Assembly (NCBI RefSeq): GCF_013416775.1 | Contig: NZ_SZVI01000001.1 | Location: 186,001-250,000 of the forward strand | Reading direction: 5' to 3' | DNA from: Rhodoferax sp. BLA1 | GTDB taxonomy: Bacteria; Pseudomonadota; Gammaproteobacteria; Burkholderiales; Burkholderiaceae_C | Length of the DNA: 64,000 bases | Shown here: positions 47,529 to 56,838 of the stretch, one piece after another | Layout: each line of letters starts with the position of its first letter | How positions within the stretch are numbered: position 1 is the first letter of the stretch | Position numbers and translations under genes: made by a program | The notes under the pieces: generated by a model | Seen by the model: only the letters and a program-made list of their open reading frames with translations | Database searches by the model: none | Told to the model about the DNA's origin: nothing

Positions 47529-47559
47529 AACTCGTCAGACAACATACAACTGACAAGTT
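47529..47559. promoter_or_regulatory. GntR operator between regulator and lactonase operon
   Basis: AACTCGTCAG (47529-47538) and CTGACAAGTT (47550-47559) form an inverted repeat with one mismatch. Across its centre lies CAGACAACATACAACT (47536-47551), the sequence shared with the gudD operator. It can serve both divergent genes. Confidence 0.68.
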
Positions 47560-47699
47560 AAGCCGATATCGAACTGTAAAGCGTTAAACCATTTCCGTCC
47601 AGTGACCTGATGAATAACCTGCCACAAGAGGGCGATAGCCCCACACAGAGCAACACACCAGCGTCCATCTTCCAACCGAGCCATGCCAGGAGACAACCC

Positions 47700-48818
47700 A
47701 TGCAAGAGACCTCGATCAACCCGCGCCGCCGCTTTTTGAAGCTGGCCGCCAGCACCAGTCTGGCAGCTGCCAGCACAAGCGCTTTGGCGCAAGCCTTCAG
47801 CTTCAGCCCCAACCAGCGCTACCCAGACCCCTCGGTGTTGATCCTGGACCCCAGCTTTGCCAAATACCGGCTCTACAGCAGCACGGTGGAGCAGGTTGGC
47901 ACCGGCATGCGTTGGGCCGAAGGTCCTGCCTACTTCCCCAATGTGGTGGCGGGCCAACCAGGCTACTTGCTGTGCAGTGACATTCCCAACAACCGGCTGA
48001 TGAAGTTTGATGAAGCCACCGGCAAATTTTCCGTGTACCAGCAAAACGTCAACTATGCCAATGGCAACACGCGGGACCGCCAAGGCCGTCTGATCACGTG
48101 TGAACACTCCGTCACACGGCGCGTGGTTCGTACCGAGAAAAACGGCAAGAAAACAGTGCTGGCCGACCGTTTTGAAGGCAAACGCCTCAACGCGCCCAAC
48201 GATGTGGTGGTCAAGTCAGACGACAGCGTCTGGTTCACCGACCCACTGTTTGGCATCAACGGTGAATGGGAAGGCTCACGTGCCAAACCGGAGCAGGCGA
48301 CCACCAATGTCTACCGCATCGCCAAAGGCGGCCAGATCACGGCGGTGATCACCGACCTGGTCAACCCCAATGGTCTGGCCTTCTCACCCGACGAGAGCAA
48401 GCTGTATGTGGTCGAGTGGAAAGGCACCCCCAACCGCAGCATCTGGAGCTTTGATGTCAATGCGGATGGCACGGTGAGCAACAAAACCAAACTGATCGAC
48501 GCCAACGGCACCGGTTCCCTGGACGGCTTCCGGGTAGACCGCGACGGCAATCTGTGGTGTGGCTGGGGCCACAGCGGCGCGTTTGCTGCCGAAGCCACCG
48601 ATGTCGGTGGTGGCCTGAAAGCCCATTTGCCCACCGGCAACTCCGAAGAAATGGATGGCGTGAAAGTCTTCAGCGCCCAAGGCAAAGCCATCGGCTTCAT
48701 CAAGCTGCCCGAACGCTGTGCCAACCTCGAATTTGGCGGCCCCGAGCGCAACCGCTTGTACATGGCCAGCAGCCATTCTCTGTATGCGTTGTATGTGGAA
48801 ACACACGGCGCTGTTTAG
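47700..48818 (+). CDS. Exported SMP-30/gluconolactonase-like protein (Tat signal)
   Basis: This is a 372-residue six-bladed beta-propeller lactonase. The N-terminus INPRRRFLKLAA followed by an Ala-rich run to ALA is a twin-arginine signal, so the folded protein is exported. Metal-binding residues are in RWAEGPAYF (Glu), LNAPNDVVV (Asn) and SLDGFRVD (Asp). It may open aldaric-acid lactones in the periplasm before uptake by the TctCBA system coded downstream. I chose the ATG at 47700 because AGGAG lies 8 nt upstream; an earlier ATG at 47610 would bury the Tat signal. Confidence 0.85.
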   Translation: MQETSINPRRRFLKLAASTSLAAASTSALAQAFSFSPNQRYPDPSVLILDPSFAKYRLYSSTVEQVGTGMRWAEGPAYFPNVVAGQPGYLLCSDIPNNRLMKFDEATGKFSVYQQNVNYANGNTRDRQGRLITCEHSVTRRVVRTEKNGKKTVLADRFEGKRLNAPNDVVVKSDDSVWFTDPLFGINGEWEGSRAKPEQATTNVYRIAKGGQITAVITDLVNPNGLAFSPDESKLYVVEWKGTPNRSIWSFDVNADGTVSNKTKLIDANGTGSLDGFRVDRDGNLWCGWGHSGAFAAEATDVGGGLKAHLPTGNSEEMDGVKVFSAQGKAIGFIKLPERCANLEFGGPERNRLYMASSHSLYALYVETHGAV

Positions 48819-48858
48819 TCCAGTCACTTTCTTTTTTCTCACCTACCAACCGGAGATC

Positions 48859-49845
48859 ATGATGACGTTTCGTAGAACTTTTCTGGCTGCAGCCGTGGCG
48901 GCTGTCGGCATCACAACCGCGCTCAGCAGCGCCTTTGCCGCTGACGCGACCAAATGGCCGACCCGCCCCGTGCAGGTGATCGTGCCCGCTGGCGCGGGTG
49001 GTGACACCGACTTCAACGCCCGCCAGATGGCGCGTTTTTTCGAGAAGATCACAGGCAAACCGATGGTCGTCACCAACGTCAACGGCGGTGGTGGCACGAT
49101 TGGCATGTCCCAAGTGGAAAGCGCTGCACCCGATGGCAACACGCTGTTTTTTGCCCACACCGGCATGATGATCATCAACGAGGTGTCGGGCATGAGTGAC
49201 CACAAGTTTGACACCAAGCTTGATGTGGCCTGCATTCCCGCCATCGACAAAGGGGTGGTTTTGATCGGCAGCAAAAAGTCCGGTTTGAAGACCGTGAAGG
49301 ATGTGGTGGACAAAGCCAAGGCTGCGCCGGGCACGGTGATTTATGGCACAGAAATGGGCGGTTACTCACACCTACAAGGCCTGATCTTCCAGAAAAAGGC
49401 GGGGATTCAGTTGAAATTTGTCGATGTCGGTTCAGCTTCCGACAAGATCACCTCCCTGCTCGGCGGGCGCATTGATCTGTCCTCGATCTCTTTTGGTCCG
49501 GTCAAAGACTACGCAACCACCGGCGACATGACCATGCTTGCGCAATACAACGATGCGCCCAACCCGCTGTTGGGCAACATCAAAACCTTCAAAGACCAGG
49601 GTACGCCTTTGGATATGAGCAAGCCTTACATCATTGCCTTTCCGAAGGGAACCGACCCGGCCATCATCAAAAAAATGGCTGACGTGATGCAACAGATCAC
49701 CAAAGACCCGGCCTACGCCAAGGCACTGGAAGATGGGTTCAAACAACCGGTGTCTTTCCTGCACACCAAGGAAGCCAACGACATGCTCAACAGGGTGCGT
49801 GACGACTTCCTGCAGTACAAAGACGTGCTGCGTCAGAAGAAGTAA
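48859..49845 (+). CDS. tctC: Tripartite tricarboxylate transporter binding protein (TctC family)
   Basis: This 328-residue periplasmic solute receptor has a Sec signal peptide (MMTFRRTFLAAAVAAVG to AFA). The TctC-type fold opens with WPTRPVQVIVPAGAGGDTDFNAR, and VTNVNGGGGTIGM near residue 70 is the usual ligand loop. It works with the TctB and TctA membrane subunits directly downstream. Given the surrounding enzymes, its ligand is probably glucarate, galactarate or a lactone, but this is inferred. Two adjacent ATGs (48859, 48862) follow GGAG. Confidence 0.88.
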   Translation: MMTFRRTFLAAAVAAVGITTALSSAFAADATKWPTRPVQVIVPAGAGGDTDFNARQMARFFEKITGKPMVVTNVNGGGGTIGMSQVESAAPDGNTLFFAHTGMMIINEVSGMSDHKFDTKLDVACIPAIDKGVVLIGSKKSGLKTVKDVVDKAKAAPGTVIYGTEMGGYSHLQGLIFQKKAGIQLKFVDVGSASDKITSLLGGRIDLSSISFGPVKDYATTGDMTMLAQYNDAPNPLLGNIKTFKDQGTPLDMSKPYIIAFPKGTDPAIIKKMADVMQQITKDPAYAKALEDGFKQPVSFLHTKEANDMLNRVRDDFLQYKDVLRQKK

Positions 49846-49926
49846 GCCACGCAGACTCACTATCAGGGTGCAAGCGCGCAACAGCGCGCTTCACGCACCT
49901 GTCCTTTCTTCTCTCAAGGCTTCACC

Positions 49927-50403
49927 ATGGACAACATCAAAAAACGGGAAATCGCCGTTGGGGCGATATTCCTCCTGGTTGGTATCGGTTATCTGTATCT
50001 GACAAGCGCCATTCCGCGCAAACAATTCATCGACGCAGCCTTCGTTCCCTATGTGCTGGCCATCACGATGTGCCTGCTGGGCGTTCTGCAAATCAGGGAA
50101 GCCTACAAGCTGGCGGGTGCCAAGCAGTCCGGCAAACAGGACGTGGCGGACTACCGCACGGTCTGGAAAACCCTGGGGCTGATCGTGGCCTACGCCGCTC
50201 TGCTGGAGTCTGTTGGTTTCCCCCTCATGACGGTGGTTTACCTGTTCGCGCAGTTCATTGTGCTGACCCCGGGTGACAAAAAGGTCAGCTACCCCCTGTA
50301 CGGGGCCATCGCGGTGACAACGTCCATCGTTGTGTACCTGACCTTTCGCCATGCCTTCGACATGCTCTTGCCTGTCGGGCTGCTGAGCGCGTTCATCGAG
50401 TAA
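49927..50403 (+). CDS. tctB: Tripartite tricarboxylate transporter small subunit (TctB family)
   Basis: This 158-residue membrane protein has four helices (about 12-30, 38-55, 82-115 and 125-145), the layout of TctB. It pairs with the large TctA subunit, whose gene begins 13 nt after its stop. AAGGCTTCACC precedes the ATG as a weak ribosome site. Sequence identity among TctB proteins is low, so the call rests on topology and place in the operon. Confidence 0.85.
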   Translation: MDNIKKREIAVGAIFLLVGIGYLYLTSAIPRKQFIDAAFVPYVLAITMCLLGVLQIREAYKLAGAKQSGKQDVADYRTVWKTLGLIVAYAALLESVGFPLMTVVYLFAQFIVLTPGDKKVSYPLYGAIAVTTSIVVYLTFRHAFDMLLPVGLLSAFIE

Positions 50404-50416
50404 CAGGAGCCATTGC

Positions 50417-51922
50417 ATGTTTGACTTATTCCTTCAGGGTGCAGAAGCAGTCTTCACCTTCCAGATGCTCGGCCTGCTGTTCTTCGGCACCGTCGTGGGC
50501 ATCATCTTCGGCGCCATTCCGGGCCTGACGGCCACCATGGCGGTGGCGCTGTTTCTGCCCATCACCTATTCCTTGAGCGCCAGCGCCGGCATTGCGCTGC
50601 TGGTCGGGCTGTACATCGGCGGCGTTTCGGGTGGTCTCATTTCAGCCATTTTGCTCAAAATTCCGGGGACACCGGCCTCTGTGGCCACGGTGTTTGACGG
50701 TGGCCCCATGATGGAACGGGGCGAAGGCGCCAAGGCGCTGGGTGTCGGCATCTTCTACTCGTTCATCGGCACACTGCTGAGCATTTTTGCGTTGATGTTC
50801 ATTGCGCCATCGCTGGCCAAGATTGCCCTGGCGTTTGGACCGCATGAGTATTTTGCGATTGCAGTCTTCTCCCTCACGCTGATCGTCACCCTGTCCACCG
50901 GTTCGATGGTCAAGGGCCTGTTCTCCGGCTTGCTGGGTTTTGCGTTCTCGACCGTTGGTATTGCACCGGTGGACGCCACCACACGCTTCACCCTGGGTCT
51001 GACCGAACTCAATGGTGGCTTTGACATTCTGCCGGTGCTGATTGGTCTGTTTGCGATCTCCGAAATCATCAAGGTCGCAGAAGACGTCAAAACCGAGACC
51101 CATGCCAGCGTCACCGTCGTCAAGCTCAAGGGCTTCGGGTTTTCGGTGAAGGAGTTTTTTGAGCAGGGCTGGAACATGATCCGCTCCACCCTGATCGGCA
51201 CCGGCATCGGCATCTTGCCCGGCATCGGCTCAGGCACCTCCAACATCGTGTCTTACATGGTGGCCAAGAAGCAGTCGAAATACCCCGAAAAATTCGGTAC
51301 AGGTGTGATCGACGGCATTGTGGCCTCCGAGACAGCGGCCTGTTCTGCAGTGGGCGGTGCCATGATTCCGCTGCTGACCCTGGGCATCCCGGGTGACACC
51401 GTGACGGCCATGCTGCTGGGTGGCTTCATGATCCACGGTATCCAGCCTGGGCCGCTGCTGTTCGTCTCGCAAGGACCGCTGGTGTACACCATCTTTATCG
51501 CCATGATGGTGTCGGCCGTGATGATGTTATTTGCCGAGTTGTTTGGTGTACGCGTTTTTGTCAAGCTGCTGGCGATTCCAAAACACATCCTGCTGCCGAT
51601 CATTCTGGTGCTGTGTTTTGTGGGCGCCTTCGGTCTGGGCAACCGGATCTTTGACGTAGGTGTCATCGTGTTCTTTGGCCTGATCGGTTATGGCTTTGTG
51701 AAGTTTGGCATCCCACAGACGCCCTTCATCATCGGCCTGATCCTCGGCCCCATGGCCGAGACCAACCTGCGCCGTGGCCTGATGCTGTCAGACAACAACT
51801 TCATGGACTTCCTGACCTCACCGATCTCAGGCAGTTTCATCGGCCTGGCGGCAGCCTCTGTGGTCTGGCATGTCTACAAGACACACAGCAGCAAAGCCAC
51901 AAAAACCGTTGCAAGCACCTGA
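50417..51922 (+). CDS. tctA: Tripartite tricarboxylate transporter large subunit (TctA family)
   Basis: This is a 501-residue integral membrane protein with about 11-12 helices. Family signatures are GIIFGAIPGLTATMAVALFLP near residue 30, GLYIGGVSGGLISAILLKIPG near 65, and the repeated half GIGILPGIGSGTSNIV near 260 followed by GGAMIPLLTLGIPGD near 315. These two G/P-rich loops are the substrate sites of an inverted-repeat transporter. It completes the uptake system for the aldarate locus. A GC-rich hairpin follows the stop. Confidence 0.92.
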   Translation: MFDLFLQGAEAVFTFQMLGLLFFGTVVGIIFGAIPGLTATMAVALFLPITYSLSASAGIALLVGLYIGGVSGGLISAILLKIPGTPASVATVFDGGPMMERGEGAKALGVGIFYSFIGTLLSIFALMFIAPSLAKIALAFGPHEYFAIAVFSLTLIVTLSTGSMVKGLFSGLLGFAFSTVGIAPVDATTRFTLGLTELNGGFDILPVLIGLFAISEIIKVAEDVKTETHASVTVVKLKGFGFSVKEFFEQGWNMIRSTLIGTGIGILPGIGSGTSNIVSYMVAKKQSKYPEKFGTGVIDGIVASETAACSAVGGAMIPLLTLGIPGDTVTAMLLGGFMIHGIQPGPLLFVSQGPLVYTIFIAMMVSAVMMLFAELFGVRVFVKLLAIPKHILLPIILVLCFVGAFGLGNRIFDVGVIVFFGLIGYGFVKFGIPQTPFIIGLILGPMAETNLRRGLMLSDNNFMDFLTSPISGSFIGLAAASVVWHVYKTHSSKATKTVAST

Positions 51923-51934
51923 GTCGGCAACACA

Positions 51935-51961
51935 CCGCCCCCAGTCCTCGAGCGGGGGCGG
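51935..51961 (+). other. GC-rich hairpin between tctA and the dehydratase gene
   Basis: CCGCCCCC (51935-51942) pairs with GGGGGCGG (51954-51961). No T-run follows, so it is more likely an mRNA-stabilising or attenuating element than a terminator. Confidence 0.5.
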
Positions 51962-52007
51962 CCTGCACAAGCCCTGTTTCTCCCTTATTTTTATCTGAGT
52001 CATCGTC

Positions 52008-53273
52008 ATGAAAATCACCGCCGTCCGTGTGACCCCGATTGCCATCAAAGACCCCGCCCTGCTCAATGCGGCGGGTGTACACGAGCCCTTTGGCCTGCGC
52101 TCCATCATCGAGGTGGTGGGTGCCAACGGTCTAGTGGGCCTGGGCGAAACCTATGGCGATGCGCCGGTGCTCGACCTGCTGACACGCAGCGCGCCCACCC
52201 TGGTCGGCCTGTCGGCCTTTGACCTCAATGGCATGCTGGCCCGTGTGGCCGCACTCGCGCCCAAAACCAACACCGGCCATGTCGAGATGGAACTGGCCCC
52301 GGGCTCGCTCGCCAGCAACCTGGTCACCAGCGCGTTCTCGGCGTTTGAGGTGGCCTTCATGGACCTGCAGGCGCGCACCATCGGTATCCCGCTGGTGGAG
52401 CTGCTGGGCGGTGCGGTGCGCGACAAGGTGTCGTACTCGGCCTACCTGTTCTACAAATGGGATGCGTCGGTCGACTCCGAATACGCACCCGACGTGTATG
52501 GCGAGGCGGTCAACGCCGAGCAGATCGTCAAACAGGCCAAACAGATGATCGACCAATACGGTTTTGAGAGCATCAAACTCAAGGCCGGTGTGTTCGAGCC
52601 TGATGAAGAAGCCGATGCCATCCTGGCCTTGCGCGCGGCTTTCCCGAAGCACCAGTTACGCATCGACCCCAACAGCAACTGGTCGATGGCGGCCAGCCTG
52701 CGGGTGGCCAAAAAGCTCGATGGTGTGCTGGAATATTACGAAGACCCAACCCCCACATTGGAGGGCATGGCCGAGCTGCACAAGCTGACCAATCTGCCCC
52801 TGGCCACCAACATGGTGGTGACCAACTGGGCTGAGTTGAAGCGTGCGATTGAGCTCAATTCGGTACAGATTCTGTTGTCTGACCACCATTTCTGGGGCGG
52901 TCTGCGCGCCACGCAAGCGCTGGCGCGCACCTGCCAGACCTTTGGTTTGGGGCTGTCGATGCACTCCAACTCGCATCTGGGCATCAGCCTGATGGCGATG
53001 ACCCATCTGGCCGCCTCGGTGCACCACCTGAGTTACGCCTGCGACACCCATTACCCGTGGCAGCAGGACGAGGTGCTGGTCGGTGGCCGCGTGCCGATCG
53101 TCGGCGGCTGTGTGCACCTGAGCGACAAACCCGGCCTGGGTGTCGAGCTGGACCAGGACAAGCTGGCCGAGTTGCATGAAGCCTTCAAGGTCTGCCGCAT
53201 TCGCACCCGCAACGACGTGGTGCAGATGCAGCGTTTCCGGCCCGACTGGACACAGATCAAACCACGCTTTTAA
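52008..53273 (+). CDS. Glucarate dehydratase-related enolase-superfamily enzyme
   Basis: This 421-residue protein is homologous to, but clearly different from, the gudD product at 45092. The catalytic pattern is kept: KLKAGV (Lys-x-Lys) near 190, RIDPNSNW (Asp), YYEDPTP (Glu), ATNMVVTNW (Asn), LSDHHFW (Asp) and LSMHSNSHLG (His). It may act on another aldarate or sugar acid, or be a second glucarate dehydratase, like the GudX-type paralogues of other bacteria. It lies in the operon between the transporter and garD. Confidence 0.85.
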   Translation: MKITAVRVTPIAIKDPALLNAAGVHEPFGLRSIIEVVGANGLVGLGETYGDAPVLDLLTRSAPTLVGLSAFDLNGMLARVAALAPKTNTGHVEMELAPGSLASNLVTSAFSAFEVAFMDLQARTIGIPLVELLGGAVRDKVSYSAYLFYKWDASVDSEYAPDVYGEAVNAEQIVKQAKQMIDQYGFESIKLKAGVFEPDEEADAILALRAAFPKHQLRIDPNSNWSMAASLRVAKKLDGVLEYYEDPTPTLEGMAELHKLTNLPLATNMVVTNWAELKRAIELNSVQILLSDHHFWGGLRATQALARTCQTFGLGLSMHSNSHLGISLMAMTHLAASVHHLSYACDTHYPWQQDEVLVGGRVPIVGGCVHLSDKPGLGVELDQDKLAELHEAFKVCRIRTRNDVVQMQRFRPDWTQIKPRF

Positions 53274-53304
53274 GTGCCAAATCACCTTCTAGCCCTTGAA
53301 TACT

Positions 53305-54918
53305 ATGCTTAAGCCGCTCTACATTTTGATGCACCCAAGCGACAATGTGGCCATCGTTGTGAATGACGGTGGCCTGCCTGCCGGTGCCACATTCGACAAC
53401 GGCCTGCGCCTGGTGCAAGCCGTGCCACAAGGCCACAAGGTGGCGCTGGTTGACTTGCCCCAGGGCAGCACGGTGCGGCGTTACAACGTGAGCATTGGTC
53501 AGACGCTCAAAGACCTGCCCGCAGGCAGCTGGGTCAACGAGTCGGTGTTGCTGATGCCCGATGCACGTTCGCTCGACAACTTGCCGCTGGCCACCCAAGC
53601 CGCGCCAAACTTGCCGCTGCTAGAGGGTTATACCTTTGAGGGTTATCGCAATGCCGACGGCTCGGTCGGCACGCGCAACATTCTGGCCATCACCACCACC
53701 GTGCAATGTGTCTCGGGCGTGGTTGCGATGGCGGTGAAACGCATCAAGGCCGAGCTGTTGCCCAAGTACCCCAATGTGGACGATGTCGTGGGGCTGGAAC
53801 ATACCTACGGTTGTGGGGTGGCGATTGACGCGCCCGACGCCATCATCCCGATCCGCACGCTGCGCAACATTTCGCTCAACCCCAACTTTGGGGGTGAGCT
53901 GATGGTGGTCAGCCTGGGCTGCGAAAAACTGCAGCCCGAACGGCTGTTGCCAGCGGATGCCATTGCTATCAATAACGTATCTGTCAGCCCTTTGGAAACA
54001 AGGGCTAACGGTAGTTTTGATGCAAAAGCGAGCGAACCTGAGTCGCTGGATGTGGTCTGCCTGCAATCCGAGCAGCATGTGGGTTTGATGTCGATGATCG
54101 ACGCGATCCTGCAAAGTGCCGACAAACACCTGGCCCGCCTGAACGTCCGCCAGCGCGAAACCGTGCCCGCCAGTGAACTGGTGGTGGGTGTGCAGTGTGG
54201 CGGCAGCGACGCCTTCTCGGGTGTCACCGCCAACCCCGCCGTTGGCTTTTGTGCCGACCTGCTGGTGCGCGCCGGAGCCACCGTGATGTTTTCCGAGGTG
54301 ACCGAGGTGCGTGACGGCATCGACCAGCTCACCGCCCGCGCCAGCACGCCAGAGGTGGCGCAAGCCATGGTCCGCGAGATGGCCTGGTACGACGCCTACC
54401 TGGCCAAAGGCAGCGCCGACCGCAGTGCCAACACCACACCGGGCAATAAAAAAGGCGGCCTATCCAACATCGTGGAGAAAGCCATGGGCTCAATCATCAA
54501 GAGTGGCAGCGCGGCCATCAGTGGTGTGTTGTCACCGGGTGAGAGCCTGCGAAACAACGGCATCACCAGCGGCCTGGTGTATGCCGCCACCCCGGCCAGC
54601 GACTTTGTCTGCGGCACCTTACAACTGGCTGCGGGCATGAACATGCATGTGTTCACCACCGGGCGCGGCACGCCGTATGGCCTGGCCGAATGCCCGGTGA
54701 TCAAGGTCGCCACCCGCTCCGACCTGGCGCGGCGCTGGCACGACCTGATGGACGTGAACGCCGGTCGTATTGCCGAGGGCAGCGCCAGCATCGAAGACGT
54801 GGGCTGGGAGCTGTTCCACCTGATGCTCGATGTGGCCAGCGGTCGCAAACAGACCTGGGCCGAGCAGTGGCAGCTGCACAACGCTTTGACCTTGTTCAAC
54901 CCGGCCCCCATCACCTGA
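53305..54918 (+). CDS. garD: Galactarate/altronate dehydratase family enzyme (GarD-like)
   Basis: This 537-residue UxaA-family dehydratase has an N-terminal SAF-like domain (about 1-95) and a large catalytic part. That part has [17 protein letters not shown] near 110, [13 protein letters not shown] near 165 and [12 protein letters not shown] near 300, where Cys and His residues of the family's metal site lie. It converts galactarate to 5-keto-4-deoxyglucarate. I chose the ATG at 53305; a TTG at 53296 is less likely. A dispersed repeat adds an extra in-frame stretch near residues 220-240. It starts 31 nt after the enolase-type gene. Confidence 0.88.
   Translation: MLKPLYILMHPSDNVAIVVNDGGLPAGATFDNGLRLVQAVPQGHKVALVDLPQGSTVRRYNVSIGQTLKDLPAGSWVNESVLLMPDARSLDNLPLATQAAPNLPLLEGYTFEGYRNADGSVGTRNILAITTTVQCVSGVVAMAVKRIKAELLPKYPNVDDVVGLEHTYGCGVAIDAPDAIIPIRTLRNISLNPNFGGELMVVSLGCEKLQPERLLPADAIAINNVSVSPLETRANGSFDAKASEPESLDVVCLQSEQHVGLMSMIDAILQSADKHLARLNVRQRETVPASELVVGVQCGGSDAFSGVTANPAVGFCADLLVRAGATVMFSEVTEVRDGIDQLTARASTPEVAQAMVREMAWYDAYLAKGSADRSANTTPGNKKGGLSNIVEKAMGSIIKSGSAAISGVLSPGESLRNNGITSGLVYAATPASDFVCGTLQLAAGMNMHVFTTGRGTPYGLAECPVIKVATRSDLARRWHDLMDVNAGRIAEGSASIEDVGWELFHLMLDVASGRKQTWAEQWQLHNALTLFNPAPIT
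53963..54021 (+). repeat. Dispersed palindromic repeat inside the garD reading frame
   Basis: GCTATCAATAACG, then CAGCCCTTTGG and ACAAGGGCTAACGG match the repeat family. It keeps the frame and encodes a polar segment between QPERLLP and DVVCLQSE, which are closer together in relatives as I recall them. Confidence 0.6.
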
Positions 54919-54967
54919 GCCTCGACCCTCGAGCGCTCAGCCCCCATTCAACCAACCAAGTATTGCC

Positions 54968-55750
54968 ATGACCCAAGCCACCCCCTACCAACCGTTTCCC
55001 AACAGTTTCAAACGCGACCTGCTGGCCGGCAAAAAACTCATCGGCTGCTGGTCGGCGCTGGCCAGTGCTATCACCACCGAGGCACTCGGCGTTGCCGGAT
55101 TTGACTGGATCCTGCTCGACGGCGAACACGCGCCCAACGACATGGGCACCCTCATCCCGCAGCTGATGGCGCTCAAGGACAGCCCCAGTGCGCCGGTGGT
55201 ACGCCCCTCCTGGAACAACCCGGTGGAGATCAAACGCCTGCTCGACGCCGGGTTTTACAACTTCCTGATCCCGTTTGTGGAGAACATCGACGAAGCCCGC
55301 AAAGCGGTGGCCGCCACCCGTTACCCACCCCAAGGCATGCGTGGTGTGTCGGTGTCCCAACGCAGCAACCGCTACGGCACCGTGCCCGACTACTTCAAAG
55401 GCGCCAACGAGCAGATGTGTGTGATGGTGCAGATTGAAGGCCCGGCCGGTGTCGCCGCCGCACCCGAGATTGCCGCGTTGGACGGTATCGACTGTCTGTT
55501 TGTTGGCCCGTCCGACCTGGCCGCAGGCATGGGCCATTTGGGCAACGCCAACCATCCAGAGGTGCAAGCGGCCATCACCAGTGTGTTTGCCGCCGCCAAG
55601 GCAGCGGGCAAACCCTGCGGCATCCTGGCCCCGGTGGAGGCGGACGCCCGCCGCTACATGGCCATGGGCGCCACTTTTGTCGCCGTGGGCAGTGACCTGG
55701 GCGTGTTCCGTGCCGCCACCCAGGCGCTGCGCGACAAATACCGGGACTGA
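54968..55750 (+). CDS. garL: 2-dehydro-3-deoxyglucarate aldolase (GarL/HpcH family)
   Basis: This 260-residue class II aldolase splits 5-keto-4-deoxyglucarate into pyruvate and tartronate semialdehyde. It shows the catalytic His in [10 protein letters not shown] near residue 50, the metal ligand Glu in VQIEGPAGV near 155 and Asp in [10 protein letters not shown] near 180, all as in GarL. The barrel length is normal. It follows garD by 49 nt, and its products feed the reductase and kinase coded next. Confidence 0.92.
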   Translation: MTQATPYQPFPNSFKRDLLAGKKLIGCWSALASAITTEALGVAGFDWILLDGEHAPNDMGTLIPQLMALKDSPSAPVVRPSWNNPVEIKRLLDAGFYNFLIPFVENIDEARKAVAATRYPPQGMRGVSVSQRSNRYGTVPDYFKGANEQMCVMVQIEGPAGVAAAPEIAALDGIDCLFVGPSDLAAGMGHLGNANHPEVQAAITSVFAAAKAAGKPCGILAPVEADARRYMAMGATFVAVGSDLGVFRAATQALRDKYRD

Positions 55751-55805
55751 GCCGCCCCCTGGCTCACCCCTTTTTTAATTCGTCAATCTGTATTGGAGTT
55801 TCACA

Positions 55806-56696
55806 ATGAGCAAATTAGGATTTATCGGCTTGGGCATCATGGGCACCCCCATGGCAGCGCACCTGATCAAGGCTGGCCACACGTTATTTGTCACCACGCT
55901 GGGCCCGGTGCCCGCCGAGCTGACTGCTGCCGGAGCCACCGCATGCGCCAGCGCGCAGGAAGTCACCCAACACGCCGACATCATCTTCCTGATGTTGCCC
56001 GACACCCCCGATGTCAACAAGGTGCTGTTTGGTGAGAACGGCGTGGCCTCTGGCCTGACTGCTGGCAAAACCGTGGTCGACATGAGCAGCATCTCGCCGA
56101 TGGAAACCAAGGTGTTTGCACAAAAGATCAACGCCCTGGGCTGTGAGTACCTCGACGCACCGGTGTCCGGTGGTGAAGTCGGCGCCAAAGCCGCCAGCTT
56201 GACGATCATGGTCGGGGGTTCACAAGCCGCGTTTGACCTGGTCAAACCATTGTTTGAGCTGATGGGCAAAAACATCACCCTGGTCGGTGGCAACGGCGAC
56301 GGCCAGACCACCAAGGTGGCCAACCAGATCATCGTGGCGCTCAACATCGCTGCGGTCGGTGAAGCCCTGCTGTTTGCCAGCAAGGCCGGTGCCGACCCGG
56401 CCAAGGTGCGCGCCGCACTGATGGGTGGGTTTGCCTCCAGCCGGATTCTCGAAGTGCATGGTGAACGCATGATCAACCGCACCTTCAACCCCGGCTTTCG
56501 CATCAAGCTGCACCAGAAGGACTTGGGCCTGGCGATGCAAGGCGCCCGTGAACTCGGCTTGGCCTTGCCCCAAACCGCCGGTGCGGTACAGCTGATGCAA
56601 GTGTGTGCCGCCAACGGCATGGCTGACCTGGACCACTCGGCACTCGTGAAGGCCCTCGAACTCATGGGCAACCATGAGGTCGCCAGCGCCAAATAA
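55806..56696 (+). CDS. garR: Tartronate semialdehyde reductase
   Basis: This 296-residue beta-hydroxyacid dehydrogenase reduces tartronate semialdehyde to D-glycerate with NAD(P)H. The Rossmann start GFIGLGIMGTPMAAHL, the substrate loop DAPVSGGEVGAKAASL near residue 120 and the catalytic Lys in GDGQTTKVANQI near 170 are all present. It belongs between the aldolase and the glycerate kinase in the pathway and in the gene order. A strong terminator lies 8 nt after the stop. Confidence 0.93.
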   Translation: MSKLGFIGLGIMGTPMAAHLIKAGHTLFVTTLGPVPAELTAAGATACASAQEVTQHADIIFLMLPDTPDVNKVLFGENGVASGLTAGKTVVDMSSISPMETKVFAQKINALGCEYLDAPVSGGEVGAKAASLTIMVGGSQAAFDLVKPLFELMGKNITLVGGNGDGQTTKVANQIIVALNIAAVGEALLFASKAGADPAKVRAALMGGFASSRILEVHGERMINRTFNPGFRIKLHQKDLGLAMQGARELGLALPQTAGAVQLMQVCAANGMADLDHSALVKALELMGNHEVASAK

Positions 56697-56704
56697 ACCA
56701 AAGA

Positions 56705-56737
56705 GCCGGGCCACACAGCTGTTGGCCCGGCCTTTTT
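56705..56737 (+). terminator. Rho-independent terminator after garR
   Basis: GCCGGGCC (56705-56712) pairs perfectly with GGCCCGGC (56724-56731), and a short T-run follows. It should end most transcripts of the operon before the glycerate kinase. Confidence 0.85.
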
Positions 56738-56740
56738 GCA

Positions 56741-56796
56741 CTACTATTTCAATAGCTTTCTACCCTTGATGAATAAGGGTCACAAGCCATTTTGAC
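56741..56796 (+). repeat. Dispersed palindromic repeat, intergenic copy
   Basis: ATAGCTTTCTACCC, then ATAAGGGTCACAAGCC and ATTTTGACG give a near-complete copy of the repeat family between the terminator and the kinase gene. Confidence 0.68.
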
Positions 56797-56838
56797 GTAT
56801 AAACGCAGTTTTTCTGCCAAAGCCCACCCCAACCGCCC

